Source: Nocardioides sp. PD653-B2 (GTDB taxonomy: Bacteria > Actinomycetota > Actinomycetes > Propionibacteriales > Nocardioidaceae). From it: a stretch of DNA of 64,000 bases. The notes below the pieces were generated by a model. It worked only from the letters and a program-made list of their open reading frames with translations. It ran no database searches and had not been told where the DNA came from. The stretch lies in assembly GCF_002117935.1 (NCBI RefSeq), contig NZ_BDJE01000033.1, positions 40,777-104,776 of the forward strand, in the 5' to 3' direction. Position numbers and translations under genes: made by a program. This document shows, piece by piece, positions 1-7,283 of the stretch. Every line of letters begins with the position of its first letter. Position 1 is the first letter of the stretch.

Positions 1-132
1 GTAGACGATGCGCTGCGCAACCTGCTTCTTGCCGTCCTGGAGCACCTTCGACACGAGCTGGGAGACCAGCTGCGACCCGTAGACCGGGTCGATGTCGATA
101 GGCCGCTTCGGAGCGGGACCCTTGCGCGGCAT
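1..132 (-). CDS. rpsG: 30S ribosomal protein S7, 5' part only
   Basis: First 44 codons of the S7 gene, reading leftward and cut by the window edge. The protein begins [12 protein letters not shown], the usual actinobacterial S7 N-terminus. S7 binds the 3' major domain of 16S rRNA and starts assembly of the 30S head. The ATG lies one base beyond the rpsL stop codon, so the two genes are surely cotranscribed and probably translationally coupled, as in the classical str operon; fusA and tuf would be expected further left. Confidence 0.97.
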   Translation of the reverse strand, partial: MPRKGPAPKRPIDIDPVYGSQLVSQLVSKVLQDGKKQVAQRIVY

Positions 133-133
133 A

Positions 134-508
134 TCAGCTCTTCTCCTTCTTGGCGCCGTAGCGGCTGCGAGCCTGCTTACGGTTCTTGACGCCCTGGGTG
201 TCGAGGGTGCCGCGGATGATCTTGTAGCGGACACCGGGAAGGTCCTTCACCCGGCCGCCGCGGACGAGCACGATGGAGTGCTCCTGGAGGTTGTGACCGA
301 CGCCCGGGATGTAAGCGGTGACCTCGACGCCACTCGACAGGCGCACGCGGGCGACCTTGCGGAGAGCGGAGTTCGGCTTCTTCGGGGTGGTGGTGTAGAC
401 GCGGGTGCAGACACCGCGTCGCTGGGGCGAACCCTTCAGGGCAGGCGTCTTGTTCTTCGACACCTTGTCCTGGCGGCCCTTGCGGACCAACTGGTTAATC
501 GTGGGCAC
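134..508 (-). CDS. rpsL: 30S ribosomal protein S12
   Basis: 124-residue S12, exactly the family length when the GTG at 508-506 is used ([12 protein letters not shown] follows). That start has the Shine-Dalgarno-like AAGGGGAA a few bases upstream. S12 sits at the decoding centre. The streptomycin-resistance positions are wild type: Lys43 in [13 protein letters not shown] and Lys88 in GGRVKDLPG. Asp89, the site methylthiolated by RimO in some bacteria, is also present. It is the first gene of the str operon here. The upstream gene is an unrelated MFS exporter on the same strand, so rpsL needs its own promoter in 509-645. Confidence 0.98.
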   Translation of the reverse strand: MPTINQLVRKGRQDKVSKNKTPALKGSPQRRGVCTRVYTTTPKKPNSALRKVARVRLSSGVEVTAYIPGVGHNLQEHSIVLVRGGRVKDLPGVRYKIIRGTLDTQGVKNRKQARSRYGAKKEKS

Positions 509-645
509 CGGGTGGTTCCCCTTCGTGTGGCTCTCAGTGCGCGGCGCTCTGCCACGCACGATGGATCTGCTCTGTGTCCGGGTGGTGCAAGGTCAACCCT
601 CGTCGCTTGCCCCCGAGGTCGGGCGTGTCGCCCTGGCTACGGTTC
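509..645 (-). promoter_or_regulatory. rpsL leader and probable promoter region
   Basis: This 137-bp gap between the MFS stop codon and rpsL must hold the str-operon promoter. On the minus strand it has a good -35-like TTGACC (plus 591-596), about 83 bases before the GTG start. I cannot find a convincing TANNNT -10 at normal spacing, so the exact promoter is uncertain. Confidence 0.35.
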
Positions 646-2019
646 TCACCGTGATTTGCTGGTGCTCCCGGTGAGGGTGACGTGCGTGTCGGAGTCGGAG
701 ATCTGGTCCCCCGGCTGGGTCCGCGCACGCGCAACGGCCTGGTTGTCCCAGACACGAGGAAAAAGATTACCTGGGCGGTCTACCTCGGTCAAAACGCTGC
801 GAACGCCGCCCCGGAGCCGCGCGTACACGGCCAGGGCCAAGAGTACGCCGCCGATGGTGAGCGCTCCCCCGATCACGAGGGTCCAGCGGGCGCCGAGGTG
901 CTGGCCGATCCAGCCGATGATGGGCGACCCGATCGGCGTACCGCCCATCACGATCGTCATGTAGAGGGCCATCACCCGGCCCCGGATGGCCGGCGCCGAC
1001 TCGAGCTGCATGGTGGCGTTGGCGGAGTTGAGCAGGGTCAGCGTGCAGAACCCGATGACCGGGCAGAAGATCGCGAAGGCGACGTACGACGGGAGCAGCC
1101 CCGCCACGATCTCGGCGACGCCGAAGCCGAGCGCGGCCAGCACCAGCAGCCGCAGCCGGACGTGGACCCGCCGGGCGGCCATCAGCGCGCCGGTCAGCGA
1201 GCCGACCGCCATCGCGGAGCCGAGCACGCCGTACTCGGTGGCGCCCTGGTGGAAGACCTCGGTGGCCATCAGCGCGGAGGTGATCTGGAAGTTCATGCCG
1301 AAGGTGCCCGCGAAGAACACCATGATCAGGATCAGGATCATCTTCGGCTGGCTGCGGACGTAGCGGACGCCCTCGATGAGCGCCCCGGGGGTGCGCCCTC
1401 GCAGGGCGGGGGTGTCGAGCAGCGCGAGATCCATCCGCTGGAGCTGCCAGATGACCGCGGCGTACGACACGGCGTTGACCAGGATCACCCAGCCGGTGGC
1501 GGTGGTGCCGCCGCCGAGGGCGCCGATCATCAGGCCGGCGACCGCCGGGCCGAGGATCCGGGCCGCGTTGAAGGCCGCGGAGTTGAGGCCGACCGCGTTG
1601 GTCAGGTCGTCCTGGCCGACCATCTCGGAGACGAAGGCCTGCCGGGCGGGGCCGTCGAAGGCCGCGCCGATGCCGAAGAGGAACGCGATCACGTAGACGT
1701 GCCAGGTCTGGGCGACGCCGGTGACGGCCAAGATGCCGAGGGCGAGCGAGGCCAGCGCCATCGTGGCCTGGGTGACCTGGAGGAGTCGCCGCTTCGGGAA
1801 GCGGTCGGCGATGACCCCGGCGTACGGCGAGAGCAGCAGGATCGGGAGGAACTGGAGCCCGGTGGTGATGCCGAGCTCGGTGCCGCTGTTGCCCGGGAGG
1901 TGGAGCACCAGCCAGTCCTGCGCGACCCGTTGCATCCAGGTGCCGGTGTTCGACACCACGCTGCCGGCGAGGTACAGCCGGTAGTTGGGGTTGCGGAGGG
2001 CGCGGAACGTGGGGCTCAA
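646..2019 (-). CDS. MFS drug/enterobactin-type exporter (DHA3-like)
   Basis: 457-residue inner-membrane transporter of the major facilitator superfamily, resembling EntS/MFS_3 exporters. Features: N-terminal RNPNYRLYLAGSVVSNTGTW, the loop 2-3 motif GVIADRFPKRR, and about 12 hydrophobic segments, followed by a polar tail of about 50 residues. The start is TTG at 2019-2017, ten bases after the marR stop, with AAGGA 14 bases upstream. A marR-MFS pair of this kind usually means the regulator represses its own exporter; the substrate cannot be read from sequence. Confidence 0.85.
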   Translation of the reverse strand: MSPTFRALRNPNYRLYLAGSVVSNTGTWMQRVAQDWLVLHLPGNSGTELGITTGLQFLPILLLSPYAGVIADRFPKRRLLQVTQATMALASLALGILAVTGVAQTWHVYVIAFLFGIGAAFDGPARQAFVSEMVGQDDLTNAVGLNSAAFNAARILGPAVAGLMIGALGGGTTATGWVILVNAVSYAAVIWQLQRMDLALLDTPALRGRTPGALIEGVRYVRSQPKMILILIMVFFAGTFGMNFQITSALMATEVFHQGATEYGVLGSAMAVGSLTGALMAARRVHVRLRLLVLAALGFGVAEIVAGLLPSYVAFAIFCPVIGFCTLTLLNSANATMQLESAPAIRGRVMALYMTIVMGGTPIGSPIIGWIGQHLGARWTLVIGGALTIGGVLLALAVYARLRGGVRSVLTEVDRPGNLFPRVWDNQAVARARTQPGDQISDSDTHVTLTGSTSKSR

Positions 2020-2029
2020 GGTGTGGTGA

Positions 2030-2482
2030 TCAGTCCTTCTGGGCGAGGTCCTGGAGGATGGGCGCCGCCTTGCGGAGCACAGCGCGCTCCTCGGCGGTCA
2101 GGTCACGGAGCTTCTGGTTCAGCCAGGCGTCGCGTCGGTCGCGGTCGGCGAGGACGCGCTCGCGACCCCGGTCGGACAGCTCGACGACGACCTGGCGGCC
2201 GTCGGTCTCGTGCGGACGCCGTACGACGTCGCCGCTGCTCTCGAGGCAGTTGACCGTGCGGGTCATCGACGGCGGCCGCACGCGCTCCGACGCGGCGAGC
2301 TCGCCGATGGTCAGCGCGCCCCCGTTGCGGAACAGGCAGCCGAGCACGCCCATCTGGTTGATGCTCAGCTCGTTGTCGGGGTGCCGCTCGTTGGCGAGCC
2401 GGCGCCGCAGGCGCATGACACTCAGCCGGAGCTCGGCAGCGAGCCCGGCGTCCGTCCTGACGACCTTCTCCACGGTGGGCAT
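2030..2482 (-). CDS. MarR-family transcriptional regulator
   Basis: 150-residue winged-helix regulator of the MarR family: dimerisation helices at both ends and a central wHTH (ELAASERVRPPSMTRTVN) followed by the wing with DGR (ETDGRQVVVEL). It likely senses a small ligand and represses the downstream MFS exporter, which follows after 10 bp. I chose ATG 2482 because a -10 box (TATGCT) lies exactly 6 bases upstream, giving a leaderless transcript; an ATG at 2500 would add six residues but overlaps the promoter. A 6-bp inverted repeat overlaps the promoter. Confidence 0.88.
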   Translation of the reverse strand: MPTVEKVVRTDAGLAAELRLSVMRLRRRLANERHPDNELSINQMGVLGCLFRNGGALTIGELAASERVRPPSMTRTVNCLESSGDVVRRPHETDGRQVVVELSDRGRERVLADRDRRDAWLNQKLRDLTAEERAVLRKAAPILQDLAQKD

Positions 2483-2486
2483 GTCG

Positions 2487-2512
2487 TTAGCATAACTCAT
2501 TACCTGTGCTAA
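2487..2512. promoter_or_regulatory. Candidate MarR operator overlapping the marR -10 box
   Basis: Inverted repeat TTAGCA (2487-2492) and TGCTAA (2507-2512), separated by 14 bases. The left arm overlaps the minus-strand -10 box TATGCT (2489-2494), which lies 6 bases before the marR ATG. Binding here would block transcription of marR and the exporter. The arms are seen directly; their role as operator is inferred. Confidence 0.5.
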
Positions 2513-2564
2513 GCATTCCTGGCTTGACGCTGTCTCAGGTGCCAGAACAAAGCACGCGACGGAG

Positions 2565-2752
2565 CCGAGTCGGCGCCAGTTTCCGGAGGAGCGCCAGCGG
2601 GGGAGGAAACTGGCGCCGACTCGGCGAGCCAGGTGGGGTCCGCCGGCGACCTGCGGGCAGTGACCGACGCGGGTTTGCCTGTACCTCCACCCGCTCCGAG
2701 GAAACTGGCGCCGACTCGGCGAGCCAGGTGGGGAAACTGGCGCCGACTCGGC
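2565..2752. repeat. Cluster of four 20-bp repeats (GGAAACTGGCGCCGACTCGG)
   Basis: Four copies in the gap between marR and the purine permease: inverted at 2565-2584, direct at 2605-2624, 2700-2719 and 2732-2751. The first two form a perfect 20-bp inverted repeat with a 20-base loop. The direct copies at 2605 and 2700 share a further 14 bases (GAGCCAGGTGGGG-type tail). The last copy ends a few bases from the permease stop codon at 2755-2757. The same family recurs at 56911-57021, also beside a stop codon. The long hairpin could serve as a terminator. Confidence 0.9.
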
Positions 2753-2754
2753 GC

Positions 2755-4173
2755 TCAGGTGAGCCAGTGGGTGATGGGGTTGATGAAGAAGTACACGACG
2801 AACAGTGCGGCCACGATCCACATGAGGGGGTGGACGTCGGCGACCTTGCGGCGGACGATCTTGATGAACACGTAGCTGATGAAGCCGGCGCCGATGCCGA
2901 CGGAGATCGAGTACGTGAACGGCATCAGCACGATCGTGAGGAACGCCGGGATGGCGATCTCGAGGTCGTCCCAGTCGATGCCCTTGACCTGCTGCATCAT
3001 CAGGAAGCCGACCAGCACGAGGGCAGGGACGGCAGCCTCCGACGGGATGATCGCGACCAGCGGTGCGAGGAAGATCGCGAGCAGGAAGAGCACGCCGGTG
3101 ACGACCGAGGCGAGGCCGGTGCGGGCGCCCTCGCCGACGCCGGAGGCCGACTCGATGTACGAGGTGTTCGACGAGACCCCCCCAGCACCGCCTGCCGCGG
3201 CGGCGATCGAGTCGACGACCAGGATCCGCCGCGTGTTCGGCGGCGTGCCGTCCTCCGACAGCAGACCGGCCTCCGCGCCGATCGCGGTCATCGTGCCCAT
3301 GGTGTCGAAGAAGTCGGCCAGCATCAGCGTGAACACGAACAGCAGCACGGTGACGACCCCGGCGTTCTCGAAGGAGCCGAGCAGGCTGAACTCGCCGACG
3401 GTGCCGAAGTCCGGGGTGTCGAAGATCTTGTCGGGCCAGGCCGGCGTGGTGAGGCTCCACGCCTTCGGGTCGCCGATCGCCTCGACGATGATGGCGAGGA
3501 CCGTGGTCGCGACGATCGAGATCAGGATGGCGCCCTTGACGCGGCGCACCCACAGTCCGATCACGAGCAGCAGGCCGAACGCGAAGACCAGCACCGGCCA
3601 GCCGGAGAGCTGACCGGTCTCGCCGAGCTGGACGGGCACGGTGGTCTGCGCGGCGTCCGGGATGCGGTGCACGAAGCCGGAGTCGACGAAGCCGATCAGC
3701 GCGATGAAGAGGCCGATGCCGACCGAGATCGCGACCTTGAGCGCGGCCGGGACGGCGTGGAAGACGGCTTGGCGGAAGCCGGTCAGCACGAGCCCGAGGA
3801 TGATCAGGCCCTCGATGACGATCAGGCCCATGGCGTCCGCCCAGGTCATCTGGCTGGCGATCGAGAACGCGACGAACGCGTTCAACCCGAGTCCGGTGGC
3901 CAGCGCCAGCGGGTAGTTGGCGACGACCCCCATCAGGATCGTCATCACGCCGGCCACCAGAGCCGTGCCGGCCGCGATGACGGCGAGGTTGGACCCGTCG
4001 CCGGAACCGCCCCCGAGGTAGGCGCCGTTCTCGTCAGGCGCGAAGCCGAGGATCAACGGGTTCAGCACGATGATGTACGCCATCGTGAAGAAGGTGACGA
4101 GGCCTCCCCGAACCTCGGTGCCGACGGTCGAGCCACGCTCGCTGATCTTGAAATAACGGTCCAGGGTGGTCAC
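2755..4173 (-). CDS. NCS2-family purine permease (AzgA/GhxP type)
   Basis: 472-residue permease of the nucleobase-cation symporter 2 superfamily, AzgA-like branch (adenine/guanine/hypoxanthine). Evidence: N-terminal TEVRGGLVTFFTMAYIIVLNP, alternating hydrophobic segments typical of 12-14 TM helices, and GLGLNAFVAFS near residue 95. It probably imports purines with protons. Start is GTG at 4173-4171. It is divergent from the DUF2530 gene. In many actinobacteria this permease lies next to DUF2530 and MarR genes, as here. The stop codon abuts a repeat cluster. Confidence 0.88.
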   Translation of the reverse strand: MTTLDRYFKISERGSTVGTEVRGGLVTFFTMAYIIVLNPLILGFAPDENGAYLGGGSGDGSNLAVIAAGTALVAGVMTILMGVVANYPLALATGLGLNAFVAFSIASQMTWADAMGLIVIEGLIILGLVLTGFRQAVFHAVPAALKVAISVGIGLFIALIGFVDSGFVHRIPDAAQTTVPVQLGETGQLSGWPVLVFAFGLLLVIGLWVRRVKGAILISIVATTVLAIIVEAIGDPKAWSLTTPAWPDKIFDTPDFGTVGEFSLLGSFENAGVVTVLLFVFTLMLADFFDTMGTMTAIGAEAGLLSEDGTPPNTRRILVVDSIAAAAGGAGGVSSNTSYIESASGVGEGARTGLASVVTGVLFLLAIFLAPLVAIIPSEAAVPALVLVGFLMMQQVKGIDWDDLEIAIPAFLTIVLMPFTYSISVGIGAGFISYVFIKIVRRKVADVHPLMWIVAALFVVYFFINPITHWLT

Positions 4174-4189
4174 GGCGGCCTAGCATTCC

Positions 4190-4513
4190 ATGCCGCTCAC
4201 CCGGTCGACTACCGTGAGGTCCGTGGAGCTCCGCGACGACCATCCGACGCAGCACGAGATCGGCAAACGCACCTTCGTCGTCGCCGACCTCGAGCCCATG
4301 GACGTCGACGGCGTCCGCACCGTCGAGGTGGGCACGGCGATCTGGCTGCTCGGCTTCATCGCACTGCTGCCGTTCTACGGCCGTCTCGAGGACTCCGGCA
4401 ACGAGTGGTGGCTCTGGACCTGCCTGTCCGGCTTCGGGCTCGGGCTGTTCGGGCTCGAGTACTGCCGTCGGCGGCGCAAGGCGCGGCGAGAGCTCAGGGA
4501 CGAGTCGGCGTAG
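4190..4513 (+). CDS. DUF2530 small membrane protein
   Basis: Small protein of up to 107 residues with two closely spaced hydrophobic segments (WLLGFIALLPFYG and WTCLSGFGLGLFGLEY) and a basic tail RRRRKARRE, matching DUF2530 of actinobacteria. Function unknown. The ATG at 4190 gives 107 residues; the in-frame GTG at 4223 (VELRDDHPTQ) would give 96 and is closer to the usual family N-terminus, so the start is unsettled. It is divergent from the NCS2 permease, an arrangement widespread in actinobacteria. Confidence 0.72.
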   Translation: MPLTRSTTVRSVELRDDHPTQHEIGKRTFVVADLEPMDVDGVRTVEVGTAIWLLGFIALLPFYGRLEDSGNEWWLWTCLSGFGLGLFGLEYCRRRRKARRELRDESA

Positions 4514-4549
4514 GCGCGACTGCTCGACCTCGCGCGCCGGTCCTGGCGC

Positions 4550-5323
4550 CTAGAACGTCTCGATCTCGCTGGGCGTGAGGGTGTCGAACACCGGGTCGGG
4601 CACCGGCACCGGCTCGTGCTTCTTCGCGAGGCGGACCTCGGAGTGCGCACCGCAGCCGTGGTCGAACGAGACGATGCGGCCGTCGTCGTTGGCGTCGCCG
4701 TTGGCGCAGACGCCGAACATCTCGGAGAGCGGGCCCGCGATCCGGAGCAGGAAGCCGCACGTCGTGCAGTGGTCGGGAGCGGCGACCGCGATCGGGGCCT
4801 CCGGGCCGGAGTCGCCGTCGTACCACCGCTGGGCGGCGAGGTCGCGGCCCTCGAGCGAGAGCGTGCGCACCCGGCCCAGGCCGAGGTCCTTGGCGACCTG
4901 GCGGACCTGCGCCTTGTCGTCGGCGTCGAGCGGGTCGTCGCCGACGAGGTACGTCGGGACCAGGCGCGGGTCTTCGTCGTCGACGGGGAGGAGGTCGCCC
5001 GGCGACAGGTCGCCCGGCTTGATCCGCTCGCGGTAGGGCACCCACTCGGGCGCGACGATGGCCTCGTCGCCGGGGATCAGCACGATCTCGTCGACGGTGA
5101 CGTACTTCTGGCGCGGCGCGCGGGTCACGGTGACGGACCAGCGCCACCCGACGTAGCCGGGGCGCTCGCAGGCGAACAGGTGGGTCACCAGCCGCTCGCC
5201 CTCGATGATGTGGCCGAGGTGCTCGCCGACGTCGGCGGCGTCGACCTCCTCGATGAGGGCGGCACGGGCGGCGTCCACCGCCGCCACGGTGGCGGAGTCG
5301 GGCTTGGGACGCACGGTCGTCAT
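4550..5323 (-). CDS. DUF3027 protein
   Basis: 257-residue cytoplasmic protein of the DUF3027 family, an actinobacterial family of unknown function. Visible: N-terminal helix AAVDAARAALIEEVD, GWRWSVTVTRAPRQKYVTVDE, a central WVPYRERIKPGDLSPGDLLP block, and a C-terminal Cys/His set (HCTTCGFLLR, FGVCANG, DHGCGAHSE) that looks like a zinc site. Start ATG 5323; two further in-frame ATGs upstream are possible. It converges with DUF2530 and is divergent from an MFS gene. Orthologues commonly sit near MarR, MFS and cold-shock genes. Confidence 0.82.
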   Translation of the reverse strand: MTTVRPKPDSATVAAVDAARAALIEEVDAADVGEHLGHIIEGERLVTHLFACERPGYVGWRWSVTVTRAPRQKYVTVDEIVLIPGDEAIVAPEWVPYRERIKPGDLSPGDLLPVDDEDPRLVPTYLVGDDPLDADDKAQVRQVAKDLGLGRVRTLSLEGRDLAAQRWYDGDSGPEAPIAVAAPDHCTTCGFLLRIAGPLSEMFGVCANGDANDDGRIVSFDHGCGAHSEVRLAKKHEPVPVPDPVFDTLTPSEIETF

Positions 5324-5410
5324 CACGTCGAAATCATGACCCATGGATGGTGGACCTGTCAGGTCGGGTCGTTCCGTGCCCGGTCGGCGGTGACCGGGCA
5401 GGATGGGCAC

Positions 5411-6808
5411 ATGACCCCGCCGCCCGACTCGTCGACCGACGAGCAGCGCTGGCGCGACCCCCATCCGGAGCCGACGCCGGCCGCCGGCAAGGGCGCCAAG
5501 ATGGCGCGCGGCCTGGGCGCCACCGCCCGAGCAACCGGCCGGGCCGGTCGGGCCACGGTGCGGACGGCGCGGCGGGCAGCGGAGGCGCAGGGCGCAGGCA
5601 AGTCCGGGCTGTCCCGGCTGATCCAGATGCACGCGTTCAACACCGCCGGCGACGCGGCGGTCGCCATCTCGCTGGCCGGCACCTTGTTCTTCCAGGTGCC
5701 CTCGGGCGAGGCGCGCGGGCAGGTCGCCCTCTTCCTGGGCCTCACGATGCTCCCCTTCGCGATCGTCGCGCCGCTGATCGGCCCGTTCCTCGACCGGTTC
5801 GCCCACGGCCGGCGCTGGGCCATCGGCGGCACCATGGCGATCCGCGCGTTCCTCTGCTGGGTGCTGGCGGGCGCGGTCGTCACCGAGTCGGTCTGGCTCT
5901 TCCCGGCCGCGCTCGGGGTGCTCGTCTCCTCGAAGGCGTACGGCGTGACGCGCGCCGCCGCCGTACCCCGCCTGCTCCCGGAGGACTTCACCCTCGTCCG
6001 GGCGAACGGGCGCGTGTCGATGTCCGGCATCGTCGGTGTCTGCATCTCCTCGCCGATCGCGGCGGGGGCGGCGCTGATCGGGCCCGAGTGGTGCCTGCGC
6101 TACGCGTTCCTGCTGTTCGTGGTCGCCACGGTCGCCGCGATCCGGCTGCCGGCGCGGGTCGACTCCAGCCAGGGCGAGGAGGAGCTGGTCCTGCGCGGCT
6201 CGACCGAGCCCGTGGCCAGGGGCCGCCGGCGCACCCGGATCCCCCCGGCGGTCGCCTTCGCGCTGCGCGCCAACTGCGGCCCGCGCTGGCTCTACGGCTT
6301 CCTGCTCATGTTCATGGCGTTCCTGCTGCGGGAGAACCCGATCGGCGACTGGAAGCCGGAGGTGCTGCTCGCGATCGTCGTCGGCGCTGCCGGAGCCGGC
6401 AACGTCCTCGGCGTCGTCACCGCCTCGATGGTGAAGCGGATCAACCCCTCGGTCACGGTGGCAGCCGTCCTGATCGCCGACGTCGTCGTCGCCCTGCTCG
6501 CGGCGATCTTCTACGGCGTGCTCGTGCTCGCGCTGCTCGGCCTGATGGCCGGGCTCGGCCAGGCGCTCGCGAAGTTCTCCCTCGACGCGACCATCCAGCG
6601 CGACATCCCCCACCGGGTGCAGGCGAGCGCCTTCGCGCGCAGCGACACCACGCTCCAGCTGGCGTGGGTGATCGGCGGCTTCGTCGGCATCGCGATGCCG
6701 CTCGACCCGCCCCGGCTGGGGCTGGGCGTGGCCGCCGCGGTGCTGGCTGCGTGGTCGGTCTTCGTGCTGCTCAACAACCCGAAGAGGGCACGCACACCAG
6801 CGTCGTAG
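5411..6808 (+). CDS. MFS transporter with cytoplasmic N-terminal extension
   Basis: 465-residue MFS protein. The first 75 residues are hydrophilic and basic (GLGATARATGRAGRATVRTARR); about 12 hydrophobic segments follow, with the motif-A-like loop FLDRFAHGRRWAIGG. It resembles the actinobacterial MFS gene that accompanies DUF3027 and CspB in other genomes. Substrate unknown. The ATG at 5411 is chosen because it starts the conserved-looking hydrophilic N-terminus; the sequence upstream carries only a weak -10-like CAGGAT. It converges with the cold-shock gene, 20 bp between stop codons. Confidence 0.82.
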   Translation: MTPPPDSSTDEQRWRDPHPEPTPAAGKGAKMARGLGATARATGRAGRATVRTARRAAEAQGAGKSGLSRLIQMHAFNTAGDAAVAISLAGTLFFQVPSGEARGQVALFLGLTMLPFAIVAPLIGPFLDRFAHGRRWAIGGTMAIRAFLCWVLAGAVVTESVWLFPAALGVLVSSKAYGVTRAAAVPRLLPEDFTLVRANGRVSMSGIVGVCISSPIAAGAALIGPEWCLRYAFLLFVVATVAAIRLPARVDSSQGEEELVLRGSTEPVARGRRRTRIPPAVAFALRANCGPRWLYGFLLMFMAFLLRENPIGDWKPEVLLAIVVGAAGAGNVLGVVTASMVKRINPSVTVAAVLIADVVVALLAAIFYGVLVLALLGLMAGLGQALAKFSLDATIQRDIPHRVQASAFARSDTTLQLAWVIGGFVGIAMPLDPPRLGLGVAAAVLAAWSVFVLLNNPKRARTPAS

Positions 6809-6828
6809 GCGAGATCACCGGGTCTCGG

Positions 6829-7224
6829 CTACAGCTCCAGCTCGTCGGCCAAGGCACGCAGCAGCTTGGCGACCGGCTTGGCCGCCTTGGCGTCGGGGTG
6901 CCGGCCGTGGCGGTAGGCCTCGCCGATCCCGTCGAGCACGCGGATCAGGTCCTCGACGATCGGGGCCATGTCCTCGGGCTTGCGGCGCCGGGCGGCCGAC
7001 TGGCTGCGGGCGACCGAGGCCGGCGCGTCGATGATGCGCACCTGGAGGGCCTGGTCGCCGCGGCGACCCTGCGCGATGCCGAACTCGACCTTCGTCCCGG
7101 CCTTCACGGTGGTGGTGCCTTCGGGCAGCGCCTCGGCGCGCACGTAGACGTCGGGGCCGCTCTCCTGCGACAGGAAGCCGAAGCCCTTCTCGGCGTCGTA
7201 CCACTTCACCTTGCCAGTGGGCAC
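6829..7224 (-). CDS. Cold-shock-domain protein with C-terminal helical extension
   Basis: 131 residues. Residues 1-66 form a cold-shock domain: GKVKWYDAEKGFGFL with RNP1 KGFGF at 13-17. RNP2 reads VYVRAE rather than the usual VFVHYS, so the His is Arg. Residues 75-131 are an added basic and helical region (PVAKLLRALADELEL), making it about twice the length of CspA and similar to the long actinobacterial CspB. It probably binds single-stranded RNA or DNA. GTG start with GGAAGAGGT upstream. A -10-like TAGACT at 7278-7283 would give a 5' leader of about 45 bases. Confidence 0.87.
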   Translation of the reverse strand: MPTGKVKWYDAEKGFGFLSQESGPDVYVRAEALPEGTTTVKAGTKVEFGIAQGRRGDQALQVRIIDAPASVARSQSAARRRKPEDMAPIVEDLIRVLDGIGEAYRHGRHPDAKAAKPVAKLLRALADELEL

Positions 7225-7277
7225 GGGTCTGACCTCTTCCAGCTTGCTCCCGTGGCGACGTGCCCCGGCGACTGTCC

Positions 7278-7283
7278 AGTCTA
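7278..7283 (-). promoter_or_regulatory. Probable -10 box of the cold-shock gene
   Basis: TAGACT on the minus strand, about 54 bases before the GTG start and overlapping the HAD-LarE stop codon region. Cold-shock genes often have such leaders. No strong -35 is visible. Confidence 0.4.

Noticed and set aside
134..508. Streptomycin-resistance mutation in rpsL
   Set aside because: Lys43 and Lys88 are both wild type.
2030..3553. MarR as a 507-residue protein extending across the repeats
   Set aside because: The upstream part is a shadow of the purine permease and the repeat cluster; the real N-terminus starts MPTVEKVV next to a promoter.
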